From: Phanerochaete sordida
Lineage: Eukaryota > Basidiomycota > Agaricomycetes > Polyporales > Phanerochaetaceae
Direction of reading: 5' to 3'
Assembly: GCA_019973155.2 (NCBI GenBank)
Contig: BPQB01000010.1
Span: forward strand, 248,001 to 312,000
Length of the DNA: 64,000 bases
Part shown: positions 11,193 to 23,815 of the stretch, piece after piece
Position numbering within the stretch: the stretch's first letter is position 1
Layout of the letters: each line of letters starts with the position of its first letter
The notes under the pieces: generated by a model
Told to the model about the DNA's origin: nothing
The model's input: only the letters and a program-made list of their open reading frames with translations
The model's database searches: none
Translations under genes and position numbers: made by a program

Positions 11193-13382
11193 GCTGCCAA
11201 AACTTCGCGGGAGGGCGCCTCGGGATGGGCGATGGAAGACCGTACTTCCAGAACAGAGAGTGGCGAGCGATAAGGCGTTCCCGGGGTGGCCGGATCGTCT
11301 GGGCAGGGCAGCAGTGACTAGCGCAGTGCCGCGAGCACTCCGAGGGGGACTGAAGGTGCGCAGTTATCTTTGGGGTAAACACTCGAGCTGGGATATCTCC
11401 GCATGCACTAGGGCGCGATAACAGTTGGAGAGATAGAGGGATCAGGGTTTGCGAAAGGGGTTCGGCCGTGCACAGGCCTACGGAGCGGCGGAGGGTGGAG
11501 GCACAGGCAGATGACCTGGAAAACTGGTATTCCACACTCACGGTGCTGAGAAGTTGATTGGAGCTGTCTGCCTCGCGTGCTATCCCAGCGCTCAGCGCCC
11601 AGAGTACGGAGGGAACTTGCGGGATCCCGCCGACCAGCGCACCGCCGACAACAGCGGTTTGGAGTCGGAAGGCGGAGGTCGCAGAGGTTCTAGCGTCCAG
11701 GCAATCAATGATGCGCCCGCTGATTGAATTGCGTCAATTCATGTAGATTCAACATCATGACGACTCTTCAGCTTACCGGTGTGTGTGGATATGCGACTAG
11801 GGGTCGCTATACCTTAATGAAGTTGCTTGTGTATGGCGTGACGACTGCACATGCTATGCACGCCACATCTACATTCAAAAGCCGGGGCAGAGACCGGCTG
11901 GCGGCGTGAAAGAGGACATGGCAGGAGGAAGCCCGAGCCTAGGCGCCTCTTTCGGCAATTTCGCTCGTGGCGGAGACGCTTGCTAGCGCTCTAACATGGT
12001 CCTGAGAGCACCGCTGCAGTGACCACAGAACTCTTTAGCAGAGGCCTGGCAAGGCGTATAAACGAGGTTTGATGCGGTACCAGCAGGCACCGATATCTGT
12101 CGTCCACCGGGGGCAGGTGCTCGGGAGAGCGCCGAAATATCCTTCAATATCACGGTAATATATGAGGTGAAGCTAACGGCTCAGAAGGGCAGCGGTTACT
12201 CACCGACCGTATTCAGAATTTGGAGTTTTGAAGATTGGAAGGCTTACAGGGTGCGAATGTATCGCATCGTGCTGCGCTTTCCTCTGCTCTCTCGCAGCCG
12301 CGACAAGGTGCGACGCTTGACCATATGCGCACCGTCTGCTTTTGGAGCCCGTAGGGAAGCACTACGTACCGAGTCACCTTGATTTTCCCGGATATTCCCT
12401 TTTTTGCTCCCCTCGTCGTCCTCGTTTGGCGGTGTTCAATCAGGCTTCGGCGTTGAAATTCTCGAAGCCTCGATGGCATCGTCCAAAAAACGGACCATAC
12501 GACACAAAAAGTAGGATACTTGTGAGCGATTCTGGAGGAGGAGGAGAGGGAAGCACGATTGTGAGGCCTCAGGACTTTTAATCTGATGATGGATGCCTTT
12601 CCACAGCATTTTGATAAAGTGTAGATTCTAGTGCGGAGGGCTAAATCAAGTCTGGAATCTATTGGCACAAATCTACGAAACCACGGCACTAGCTATGAGA
12701 CGAACAGCAAAAAAGCGGAGGGTAAATGCGAGCTGCGAGCGTGGTGACGTCATTGTATCTCGTTCGTCGAGTTGGGATCGAGAGTCCTGCATATTCCTTT
12801 CACACCTTCAGCTACCCCTCTTGGACAGTTAGTGAGGCGCAGGGCGGTGAAAATGGGACTGGGTAGAGATGCGGCGGCGACGAAAGTCGTATGTGAGGCG
12901 GTGCAGAGTCTGAAATCGTATCTGCAAACACAGAATCTAGTCTGCGAGGGGGGTCCGACCCCTCCTCCAGATTTCGAGTCTGCAAACACACTCGACCGCA
13001 CCGAGACAGCGGTAAGCAAGATCCGCCGGGATGCCGCGTCCGATTTATTCTGAAATCTAGTCTACAGAGCTCTCCAGACGGCTGTGGAAAGGCATCCGAT
13101 GTTGACAAAGCTTCGGCCTCGGCGCTAGGCGCTTGAGGCCTGAGGCCTGAGGAGCAGAGCATCCGAGGATCGACGTCTGTGGGAACGACGTATGACATGG
13201 GAAGCAGAGGAATACGAATCCAGCTTCAGCTTCGGTTGCCTGTCGTCAACTCGTTCTCAGAGCAAGAAAGCACCTCCAGCCGGGCCTCCCACTCACTCTC
13301 CGTCGTACCGGAGCGATCACGTGTCTCGACGCGACCGCGTTTCCGTGGCGTTGACGCCCAAGCCTCTCTCTGCCCGCATACG
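11193..13382. other. Long intergenic region
   Basis: This is about 2.2 kb between divergent genes with no supported coding region. It holds a short repeated motif TCTGCAAACACA (12921-12932 and 12979-12990), a near-palindrome GGGGTCCGACCCC near 12950, and a tandem GAGGCCTGAGGCCTGAGG near 13134. These are listed as findings. Confidence 0.45.
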
Positions 13383-16300
13383 ATGCCACCGGCTCACCTC
13401 GACGGCCTCAACAACGCTCAGCTTCGAGGTACGGCTCGTTTCTAAAGTTTTATGTCTCTACATCAGCGCAAAGAGCTCGTTCTGAACATACTACGCAGCC
13501 GTGCAACACCCGCCAAACATTCCCCTCCAGATCCTCGCTGGGCCTGGCAGCGGCAAGACCAAAGTCCTCACCTCCCGCATCGTCCACCTCATCACCGAAC
13601 ACGCAATATCTCCCGCGAACATATGTGCTGTCACGTTCACCAACAAGGCTGCGCTGGAGATGCGCACCCGCCTCGGCAGGATGCTCACCAAAGAGCAGGT
13701 CCGCCAGATCAAGATGGGCACCTTCCACGCCCTCTGCGCCCAGTTCTTACGCAAATACGCCACACTGGTGGGAATAAATGGGAACTTCACGGTCTGTGAC
13801 GCGGACGAGAGGTGCGCACATGCTCGTTATCCACGCTGAATGTATGCTGACAGCCTTGACAGCAAGAAGATACTGGGCAAAATGCTCAAGGAGCCTGACC
13901 TCAAGAACTTCCTGAAGAACTGCTCGATAACTCTGAGCGAAGGCACTGTCTCGTCTCGTATATCACAAGCGAAGGCCAAGGGTTTCTCTCCACACGATCT
14001 CCTCGACACATTCTACGCCTCATCTCATGCGTCAACAAAAGGCAAGGCGAAAGCCAAGTCCTTCTTGCCGCTCACGACGGAGCGTCTGGAACACGAGCTC
14101 AATTCGGCGAACATCAAAGAGACAATCGACTTCGTGGTGGCTCACCTGTACGACCAATACGAACTCACCCTCAGAGAACATAACTCCCTGGACTTTGACG
14201 ACCTACTCGTGTACGGCGTACGACTATTCTCGGAGAACCCGCAAGTTGGGCGCTGGTGCACACATGCACTCGTCGATGAATTGTATGTTATATTCAGTGC
14301 CGCGCCTCACTCCAGTCACTCACTAGCCATACAGCCAGGATACTAACAGCGTCCAATATGAGCTCATGCGCGGTCTTGCTGCGACCAGCCGATGCGTCAC
14401 CATCGTCGGAGACCCCGACCAGTCCAGTGAGTCTGTCGTAACGTGCCTGAGCATCGTCAAACTGACTATATACGTAGTCTATGGCTGGCGTTCCGCGGAA
14501 GTCGAGAATCTTGCCAAAATGCGCCGTGGTACGTCCAAACCACTGTCTGTAGTCGCATATATGCGGCCTGTCTTCGCCATCGACTCTTGACCTATCGCAC
14601 TACATAGACTTTGCGACAACACAGCAGATATTTCTGGAAGAAAACTATCGAAGCACTGCAGCCATTCTTGCAGTAAGCGTTGCCGTTGTCGCACAAGGTA
14701 TGCATGTATGCTACACGTATATCGTCCATGCTCATCGTATCCACCTCCCGCAGACAAATCTCGGATCAAGAAGACGCTACATGCGACACACCCACAGGGC
14801 CCACAGCCGACGCTGCACTGCTTCCCCTCCGACCAAATCGAAGCCAGCGCCATCGCACACGAGGTCAAGCGCGTCGTCGCGCACATGGGCGGCGCCCTGG
14901 GGTACGACGACTTCGCGATCCTGCGTACGCCCCCCCTCCGCTCCGCGCACCCCCGCTGACCGGACCGGCAGTGCGCTACAACTCGCTCTCGCGCGTGTTC
15001 GAGGGCGCGTTCCGCCGCGCGGGCGTGCCGACGCGCCTGCTCGGCGGCGCGCGCTTCTTCGAGCGCGCCGAGGTGCGCGACGTGCTCGCGTACCTGCAGC
15101 TCGCGGACAACCCCGCGTACGCCCCCGCGTTCGCGCGCGCCGTGAACGTGCCGCCGCGCGGCCTCGGCGCGAAGAGCGTCGCGGAGCTCCTTGCTGCGGC
15201 CGCGCGCCGCGGCTGCGCGCCGCTCGCGCTCGTCGAGGGCATATGCGCGGGGCGCGTGCCCGACATCAGGCCGCCTGTGCGAAGGAAGGTGGGCGAGTTC
15301 GTGGCGATCGTGAAGGAGCTCAGGGAGCTCGCGGAGAAGGTGAGTGTGCGCGTCGCGGATTGATGCATGCCTCTGAGAATTGATGCAGGGCACGTCTCCT
15401 GCGAGCCTCATCCGCTGCATCCTCACCCTCGTGCGGTACCAGGAGTACCTCCAGAAGACGCAGGAGGACGCCGACAGCCGGTGGCAGAACGTGCAGGAGC
15501 TCATCAACTTTGCGACCGAGACGGACGAGCGCGGCGCGGAAAGCTTTGACATTGACGTCGAGGACGCGGCGCCGCCGGCCGACGAAGACGACTGGGACGA
15601 TCGGGGCGAGGATGAGTACGACGAGGAAGAGCTCGACGATCTGGGGTTCGCTGAGGTGAAACCGAAAGAGGACAAGCCTGCGAAGAAGAGCCCAGCAGCT
15701 GCGGACATAGCACCGTGAGCAATCTCCCCCTATTCTCTGGCCACCCCAGCTGAACGTAGTCCAGTGAGACACCCCTCCGTGCCTTCCTCCAAGCATCAAT
15801 GCTCTCGACGGACACCCAGCAGAATACCGAGGACGATAAGGATAAGCAGGTGCGTCGGCCGTCGCGACATGCGCATCTAGGCGCTGAGAGATTTTCATCC
15901 TCGCAGAAAGTGACGATCACGACATGCCACGCCGCCAAGGGCCTTGAATGGCCCGTCGTGTTTATCCCCGTCGGTGCGTGTTGACCGCTGGTTCCTGGGA
16001 GATTAGCCTTACGCGGATACACCAGTGGAGGAGGGCGTGTTCCCGTCAGCGCGCGCAGAGGACCCGGAAGAGGAGCGGTACGCCCGCACCCGCACTGCCC
16101 TCACCTCTTCTCACCCCCCGAAAATCCAGCCGCCTCCTCTACGTCGCGTGCACGCGCGCCCATGCCCTCCTCTACCTCACACACGCCGCCTCGCGCAAGA
16201 TGGCCGGCGAGACGCTCTCGAAGCGCCTCTCCGAGTTCGTGAGCGCGCTGCCGGGCGTGCCCCCACCTGCAAACGCGGATTCCGCCGCGCTCTTCGCGCG

Positions 16301-17120
16301 CAGCCCCCCGGCGCTTTCCCCAGCGGAATGCACGACCCTCGCGCGCGTGCTGCACCGCGCGCCGCCGGATGCGGCGCAGGCGCGCGCGCAGCTTGCAGCG
16401 CTCGCGGTCGCGGGCACGCCGTCGCTGTGGACACTCGCAGCCGAGTCTGCCGGCACGGGCTTCGCGTCTGCGGCGGCGTGGGAGCGCGGCGCGCACGAGC
16501 GCGAGACGCACCCGCCGCTGGACGCCGCGCCGGTGTTTGTCTCCGCCAGGAACCTCCCGCTGCAGCCCCTGGCGCGCGCGGCGTACGCGCCCCCGCCCGC
16601 GCGCTCGCCGTCGCCCCCGGAGGAGGCGAGCGTCCCCAGTAGTTCGTCCGGCTCGGGATCGGGATCGGGGAAGGTAGCGTCGGCGCGCGCGCCGAGGGCG
16701 AAGGCGGGGTCGAAAGCGGGGGCGAAGGCTGCGAACGCAGCAAAGGCGGAGAAGGCGGAGAAGGAGCAGCCAGGCGCGCCGCGACAGGCGACCCTCGAGT
16801 CGTTCATGCGCCGCAAAGAGCCCAGGCCGGCGACAAAGACGGTGGTGGACGTGCCTGTCGCGGCCGCGCGGTCCGCGCCCAAGTCCTCGTCTGTTGCAGC
16901 GACCCTGCGGCCTGCGACGGGGCAGGCGAAGCCCGCAGCGCGCGCGCTCCCGTCGTCCGGCTCCAGCAGCCCGGACGGGCCTGCGGCGCTGCCCGCGAAG
17001 CCGGCGGCGGCGGCGCTGCAGATGCCGGGCGGCGCCGCGGGAGCGAAGCGGCGCCTGGGGATGGGGCGCGCGGCGGGCGGGTATCCGAACAAGAAGTTCA
17101 AGACTCCGGGAGGGGCGTGA
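13383..17120 (+). CDS. SRS2: Srs2-like UvrD/PcrA-family 3'-5' DNA helicase
   Basis: The protein starts MPPAHLDGLNNAQL and, after an intron, continues AVQHPPNIPLQILAGPGSGKT, giving the Q-motif region and Walker A. Further superfamily 1A motifs follow in order: TFTNKAALEMRTR (Ia), the DE of a DEFQD box (II, about 14275), IVGDPDQS plus YGWRSAE (III), LEENYRSTAAILA (IV, about 14634-14671), TITTCHAAKGLEWPVVF (V) and LLYVACTRA (VI, about 16137). The C-terminal third is Ala/Pro/Lys-rich and probably disordered. It contains QATLESFM (16785-16808), resembling a PCNA-interacting peptide. Srs2 strips Rad51 from single-stranded DNA and restrains recombination. The frame ends KKFKTPGGA at 17120. A decayed copy of its 3' end lies at 31.6-31.9 kb. 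Confidence 0.92.
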
Positions 17121-17683
17121 TGGTGGGGTGTCCTGTGGGGGTGCGATATTCGGTGCTGTTTGATACCTGCGATGTATATTCTGTAGTGGTTTGTATGGAT
17201 ATTCTCTGGTAATGGTCTCAGGGTAGAGGTTGGGTCGACTTGGCCTCCGTGGTGTAAGCTGCGAGGCTGCACGCCGCCAGCTTCGTCACGCACAACACTG
17301 GATAAGGGTCCGACGATATGTGATAACCGTTCAATCGCCATTCTACAGCGCGGGCAGGATGAGATGTCCTTGTAGCACGGCTACGTAAATAAAGTTACGG
17401 GCATTCAAGCCATAATACACGAGACAGTTCTCTGAGGGAGCGAATAATAATACGGTGCTGCAAGTTGGTTCTGCTCGTCAACGAGGGTGGACGCATAGAA
17501 CAATACATAGCGTAGACAGAGCAGAGGAGACGCGATGAGAGCCGAATGCGCTCGTGTGAAGTGTCTCCAGTGTGCTTCAATTACCGTAGTCTGGAGAATT
17601 CGGCGTCGTCAGCGCCAAGAACGGTGAGAGCAAGAAGCTCACAACCCACCCGACATTAGCTAGCCGCGTATCTATCCATCTTC
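17121..17683. other. Convergent 3' intergenic region
   Basis: This lies between the 3' end of the helicase gene and the 3' end of the small secreted-protein gene. No gene is supported; it presumably holds the 3' untranslated regions of both. Confidence 0.45.
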
Positions 17684-18244
17684 TCAGACCGAAGAGCTGA
17701 CGGGCCCGCCGCTGGCAGATGCGCTGCCGGGGAGCGAGCTCGCGCTCGCACTCGCGGACGCCGAAGAGCTAAACCCAGACGGGGAGGGCAGCGAGACAGG
17801 CCCGGGGGCGGACGGGATCGAGAACGACGACGCAGACGCGCTGGGGGCACTACCGCTGGGCGAGCCAGAGCCGGACGGCGTGGGGTACGTCGGCGGGGTG
17901 ATGCTCGGCGAGCCGAGCGAGTGGGAGAGACTGCCGCCCGCCGAAGGGGTCTCGTGCGGAGGGAACGGCCGCCAGATGATGCTGGTCACGGTGACCGTCG
18001 TGCTGTGCGCCGGGGGGCAGGAGCCCGTGGGGTGGCCTGGGTGGGAGGAGAGGGTGCTCGAGGTGCCCGTGCCTGGCGCGGACGCGCTTGAGGAGGGCGC
18101 GGGTGAGGCCTGCGGGCGGTGTTAGCTTAATTAGAATTCTGAGGAGGCGTGGAGGACGGTGCTCACCGACTGCAGCGGTCCGGCCATAGCCATGGGCAGG
18201 GCGAAGGCAGAAGCGACGGCGACGAAGGCGACGGAGAGCTGCAT
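17684..18244 (-). CDS. Small secreted Ser/Pro-rich protein, copy A
   Basis: Two exons (18244-18167 and 18109-17684, intron 57 nt) encode about 167 residues. The start MQLSVAFVAVASAFALPMA is a classical signal peptide. The mature part is dominated by Ser, Pro, Ala and Gly, with STTVTVT and PSITPP segments and a single Cys region (GSCPPAHS). No catalytic domain is visible. Such proteins are often cell-wall associated or O-glycosylated; that role is inferred. A TATATAAC box lies about 75 nt upstream. The gene at 32374-32871 is a clear paralogue in signal peptide, intron position, the STTVTVT block and promoter. Confidence 0.75.
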
Positions 18245-18314
18245 GTTGAGAGCTTGATAAGACGACTGGAGTAATGTAGGACTTGTGAATGGCTTTTGAC
18301 GATGTCTAGCATTC

Positions 18315-18322
18315 GTTATATA
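18315..18322 (-). promoter_or_regulatory. TATA box of secreted-protein copy A
   Basis: The minus strand reads TATATAACGA about 75 nt upstream of the ATG at 18244. The same ATATAACGA is found at the same distance in front of the paralogue at 32 kb. Confidence 0.5.
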
Positions 18323-19055
18323 CCGGCGAAGGCCCTCGCGCACGGTCGCCCGTGGTGCGTCGGGGACACCGCACTAGGAGCTCGCATGAAGAGATTTGAT
18401 GGTCGTGCGCGAGAATGCAGCGATCTCGCTACATATCGCATGAAAGCAATGATTTGTGGAGACGTCAAAGATCGCAGACCTGGGCGAAGTGAGAATCAGA
18501 GTAGCTCTACGCGGCGGGGCCCGCTCGCTCTGCATCGCGCGGATCGCTGGGATCACAGCGGTTGGAGCGCGGGGAGCGACGACCGGCGGAGGTTGATGTG
18601 GCCAGCACAATTCAGAGAAAATTGAGAACAGCAAAGCGCAGAGTACAGCAGCATCCGCAGCCTGGTTTCTCACCGCTCGGCGAGAGCTACGCGAGGGCAG
18701 GACGAGAGCCCCGGGCGCGCAGGCGCTTCGTGGCGTCCGTGATAGCACCTAACCCTAGACGCGAGGGATAGCCGAGGCGAGTGCTCAGCCAGTCCGGAAA
18801 TTTCGTGCTCGACTCTGTGCGTCGCTTGTGCCAACAGCCCCCGCTGTCCTTCTCCCGGCCTATCCGCTCTTTGGGTTCTTGCTGCGCCCGACGCCCTTTG
18901 CAGACGCGCGTTCCCGCCGCTCGAGTCACCTCTTCCACAGCATACATCGATCGGGAAGCGTCCCGCCTGCGACCCTGCTATTCCTCCTCCGACCCACACC
19001 CTCCGTGTACTATACCACTCCACGCGCGTTCTTCCCTAGAAGACTCTGCTCGACG
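18323..19055. other. Divergent promoter region
   Basis: This lies between the secreted-protein gene and the methionyl-tRNA synthetase gene. No further gene or repeat is supported. Confidence 0.45.
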
Positions 19056-21786
19056 ATGACCCAGAGGATCCGTGAAGCCGAGGGCGTCCTCCGTGACATT
19101 CCCAAACCGGGCGAAGTCATGTAAGAGTCGCGTGAGGGCATGGGCAATGGACTCTCGCTGACCCGGCTGACCGCACAGTCTGCCAGTCGAGGGCGAACGC
19201 AACGTTCTCATCACTTCTGCGTTGCCGTACTGCAACAACGTGCCGCATCTCGGTGAGCACACTGGTCCTTGCACGACGCGCTCCTTACCAATCATGCGCG
19301 ATAGGAAACATCATCGGCAGTACCTTGAGTGCAGATGTCTTCGCTAGGTACGCGTTCGCATCCATGTATCTCGTGGACTCCCTCTCAAACTGTCTGCAGA
19401 TACAACCGTAAGCTACTCTCTACATCACTTCGCTCGAGACCATCTCCGACACTCTGCCAGGTACCCGCAATCGGAGAACGCTTTACGTCTGTGGTACCGA
19501 CGAATACGGCACCGCGACCGAGACACAAGCTTTGAAGGAGGGCCTGACTCCGAAGGAGCTGTGCGATAAGTACAATGCTTTGCATGTAGAGACATACAAC
19601 TGGTTCCAGCTTTCGTGCGTGCCATCTTTCTTTCACTCAGCCGCACTGCTCATGCACCCTCCAGATTTGACTACTTCGGCCGCACATCGACGCCCGCTCA
19701 CACAGAGTGCGTGCCATTACCTCGCGTGTTGCCATCGTGCTTGCTCACAATCAGATAGGATTTGCCAATCTATTTACCTTAACCTAAAGAAGAACAATCT
19801 GCTCGAGAAGCAGACAAAAGCTCAAACGTACTGCTCTGGCTGTGAAAAGTACGCCTCTTCGTCTACCGAGATCACTAGTGCCGAAAGCTCATGCTTCTCC
19901 AGGTTTTTGGCAGACCGCTTCGTAGAGGGAACCTGCCCCCACTGTGGCGCCGATGTACGCCCCCTTCGTCCCCATCCGAAATGCATGCTCACACGACCAT
20001 CAGGACGCACGAGGCGACCAGTGCGACTCCTGCGCGAAGACGCTGGACGCGATCGACCTCATCAACCCGCGCTGCCTGATCAACAGGGAGCACAAGGTCA
20101 TCGCGAAGGACTCCGTGCACATGTACGTCCGCCTCGACGAGATCCAGCCGCGGACGGAGGCGTGGATCAAGAAGTCGTACAAGGAGGGCAACTGGTCGCC
20201 GAACTCCGTCATCAACGCCGACGGCGAGCTCGTCGACTCGCGCCTCAAGAGCGGCCTCCGCCCGAGCCCGCTCACGCGCGACCTCACGTGGGGCGTGCCC
20301 GTCCCCGTCGCCGAGGATGACGAGGACCAGAGCATGAAGGGCAAGGTCCTGTGTAAGCCTCCAGCCCGGTATCTACTCGTCGGATAACTCATGTCGAGCA
20401 CAGACGTCTGGTTCGATGCGCCCATCGGATACCCCAGCATCACTGCGAACTACACCGCGGAGTGGAAGAAGTGGTGGTTCAACCACGAGAACGTGCGGCT
20501 GTTCCAGTTCATGGGCAAGGACAACGTCTACTTCCACACCATCTTCTTCCCCTCGATACAACTCGGTGACGGACGCCCGTGGACCATGCTCCACCATCTT
20601 TCGACGACCGGTGCGTATATGACACCATTTCCGTATGCTTAAGGTGCTCATGGCGGCGCAGAGTACTTGAACTACGAGGGCGGCAAGTTCTCGAAGAGCC
20701 GCAACCGCGGTGTGTTTGGTCCTGCTGCGAGGGAGACCGGCATGCCTGTGTCCGTCTGGAGGTACTACCTCATCTCCACAAGACCCGAGACTGCGGATGC
20801 CATGTTCTCATGGGCCGACTGTGTGAGTGCTATTTTGTCTGCCAATATCTGAGATTAAGCTAATTTCTGCCATAGATTGCTGCGAACAACAACATTCTGC
20901 TGAACAAGTGAGCTCCACCCTTAGTGAAGTCTACAGATGGTGCACCGGTACTGATGTGTCCTTCAGCTTCGGCAACTTCGTCAACAGGACGTTGAAGTTC
21001 GTGTCCGCGGTTTTCGATGGAGTCATCCCCGACAGCGAGGATGCTCCTGGCCCGTATCCCACCGACGACCCGATCGACGCCGAGTTCTTCAAGGACGTCA
21101 ACACCCTCCTGCAAGAGTACGTCAACGCCATGGAGTACGCCAAGCTCCGTCTCGGGCTCCAAACCGTCATGGCAGTGTCTGCGCGCGGCAACCTCTACCT
21201 GCAGGCCTCGGGCCTCAACAAGGCGCTGCTCGAGTCCGACCCGAAGCGCTGCGCGCAGGTCGTCGCGCGCGCCGTGAACCTCATCTACGCGCTCTCCGCG
21301 CTCGCGCACCCGTTCATGCCCGAGACCTCGGATGCGATCCTCGCGCAGCTCAACGCGCCCGCGCGCGCGGTGCCCGCCGCGCTCGCGCACGACATCCTCG
21401 CGGGGCACGCGATCGGCGCGCCCGCGCACCTCTTCAAGCGCATCGACGAGAAGATGGCCGACGTCTGGCGCGCGAAGTTCGGCGGGAGCGAGCCGCGCGC
21501 CGAGCCGAGCGCGGACGCGACGCACGTCGCGCCCGGCATGTCGAAGCGCAAGGCCGCGGCCGCGAAGAAGGCGGCGGACAAGGCGTCTGCCGCGGGCGCG
21601 CCGGACGTGCCGAAGAGCGCGGAGGTCCTCGCGTGGGAGCAGCGCGTCGCGGAGCAGGGCCAGGCGGTGCGCGAGCTCAAGGCGAAGCCGAGGACGGCGG
21701 AGGTCGATAAGGAGGTTGCCGCGGCGGTCGAGGAGCTGAAGAAGCTGAAGCTCGAGCTGGCGGAGTACCAGAAGGCGCAGCAGTGA
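19056..21786 (+). CDS. MES1: Methionyl-tRNA synthetase, cytosolic
   Basis: The start [20 protein letters not shown] leads through short exons into [19 protein letters not shown], which carries the class I HIGH-type motif (HLGN). [14 protein letters not shown] follows. Zinc-binding knuckles appear as CSGC, CPHCGA and [20 protein letters not shown] is the KMSKS motif, and [11 protein letters not shown] begins the anticodon-binding domain. The C-terminal tail (from about 21540) is Lys/Ala/Glu-rich and ends AEYQKAQQ, resembling a WHEP-like or coiled extension seen in eukaryotic cytosolic enzymes. The enzyme charges tRNA-Met for initiation and elongation. No mitochondrial presequence is visible. 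At least seven introns interrupt the 5' two thirds; the last exon is long. Confidence 0.95.
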
Positions 21787-22154
21787 GGCTGCGGTCCTGT
21801 AGAAAATACTATTTGTATCCGTACATGCTCCTGGTGTAGACTAGTGCTGCTTCGCTGGTGTCAATTGTAGCGGTGGATTCAACTCCTCGTTTTTGAGACA
21901 CTTACGGGCCTTGTCCCCAACGAAGTCCACGGCGGGGGACACGCCCCGCCACGCCCATCGAGGCCCGACCCCCGACGGCGCCAAATAGGCGCCCGAGGCC
22001 CGATGTCGCGGCAGCTCTTCGCAGCTCATCGCGAGCATAGCATGTAACAGATGACCGACGGGAAGCGGTTCGGTCGGAAAGCCCTGAACAAGATTCGGGT
22101 TCTCTCGACCTGGTCAGGCGTACTAACCAACGAAGACGACATGCCAGACGACTG
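21787..22154. other. 3' region of the MetRS gene
   Basis: No coding region is supported. Two GGCGCC palindromes separated by AAATA lie near 21975-21993. The TIR element begins at 22155. Confidence 0.4.
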
Positions 22155-22181
22155 CATCAGGGAAAATCCCCCGCGATAATG
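22155..22181 (+). repeat. Left terminal inverted repeat
   Basis: It matches the reverse complement of 23816-23842 with one mismatch at 22176. Confidence 0.8.
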
Positions 22182-23815
22182 TCAGATAATGACACGGTAA
22201 TGACCTTAAATTAAAGTCATTAGACGAGTACCGTCATTACCGTGCATTAGACAACCCTGTCATTACCGGGTGGAAAATCAAAGTCATTATTGTGCTAGTA
22301 ACGGCTATTATCGCTACATGAGGTACGGTATCAGCACAGCTATGTGAGCTAGTACTGAGCCATATGAGGTCAGTTCCCTCGAAAGCGCGCTGAGTCACTG
22401 TCAGGCCGCAGCTGAAGGCCGCTAAGTTATGTTCTGTCAGCAAAATCACAACGGGAACGACGCCGGTACTCACAAGCGACCAGTACCTGCGAGGCTGACT
22501 GCCTCACACGATACAACACACGCCGCGCTGAAGGCAGCCTGTTGCGCCAGTTATGTACGAGTGGCGGAGAATGGCCTGCACGACCAGGGGGTCAACCGCG
22601 GCGTATATGTGCAGGAGGTGCGAGAGCGTCATGGACGCGGCGTGCGGCGCAGCAAAGAGCGCGTTCTCGCCGCCCGGTACGGCATAAAACAACCGGCTTA
22701 TCCTTGTCAGCTGGGGCAGTTCAAAGAGAGGACGGACACGTACTGCATCGGTGCCCACTGCCAATAACCATGGCCTGGCTGTGTGTGTATGTCAGCAGGC
22801 GGTCGGCGGAATTGATTACCCACTTCAAGGGCGTGTCGAAGGCTCATGCTCGCGTAGGAGGTCAAGGTCATACCCATGAACAAGACGGGCAGCGAGGCGC
22901 ACCTTAACCAGACTTGTCCTTGCAGCTGGGAGCGGGCAGTGCTTGCTCGCGGAAGTATGAGAGGCGACAGTGATTGGACGGGAAGGCGTACGCACCATGA
23001 AACGCACAAGGCAAGCCGAGGACGGCGCGAGCGTGTTCGCGGCGATGGCGGCGAAACGTGGGAGTCACCACACTGTGCCTTCGTCATATGGCGTACATTG
23101 GTGGGAGAGCTTGCGTGTTTGCCTTGGGGACGGACAGGAGCGGGACAACTCGGAGCACTGTGCTGGGAAAGGAGGGTCGCAGAGCCACAGAGGTCAGGAA
23201 TGCTGGTATCGCTCTCTGAGCAGTGTGCACATACCTTCTGATGCTGTCCTATGCAAAGAGCCCATGCTCACTGGCAGTCGGTCAGTCTGGCCCTTCACAA
23301 GGTAATGTCCACGCACCTTTGCGACCCTGGTTCCCATTCTCAGCTTAAAGCCCGCTCCCAAACTTGAATGCGCAAGCCTGGCGTTGCGCTGTGCTGGCAT
23401 CTGCATACGCGTTGTAAGTACATGGGAAGTGTCGGAGAGTCGCTGTCAATCTCGCTGCTGACCGCTGTGGACCCATTCGGTGTCGATGCCGATGTGAGAA
23501 CATAATGCTGCAGCCTGCCGCGAGTGGGAGGCAGCGCGGCGCGCCATGCTTCAATGTGATGATGGGAGGAAGAGAGAAGTTTGAGCCCGGAAGTGTGCGT
23601 AGCGCCCGAGGTGGCTGCGGTCCAGGACATGGTGGTAGCAAGGGTAGAGGCGTTATCGTCGTTACCGACATTCGAGAGGTTAGAGCGCGCAGCCCAGCCT
23701 TGTGGCGCTAAGCCCTAACCTTCGCATTTCGGGCGCTTCGCCGTGCAGTCGAGCCAGTATTGTCTCGTTATCGTACATTACCAGGTTAAACCACGTTATC
23801 GCTACAGTAGCTCAC

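Noticed and set aside
14479..15708. A 409-residue minus-strand open frame opposite the helicase
   Set aside because: It is antisense to helicase exons and introns, is low complexity and has no domain; GC-rich coding DNA often leaves the opposite strand open.
16172..17341. A 389-residue minus-strand open frame over the helicase 3' end
   Set aside because: It is the antisense of the Ala/Pro-rich tail. It did help reveal the duplicated fragment at 31.7 kb, but it is not a gene.
22504..23087. Possible captured host gene fragment inside the TIR element
   Set aside because: Two minus-strand frames look weakly protein-like but I could not match them to any family or join them with clear splice sites.
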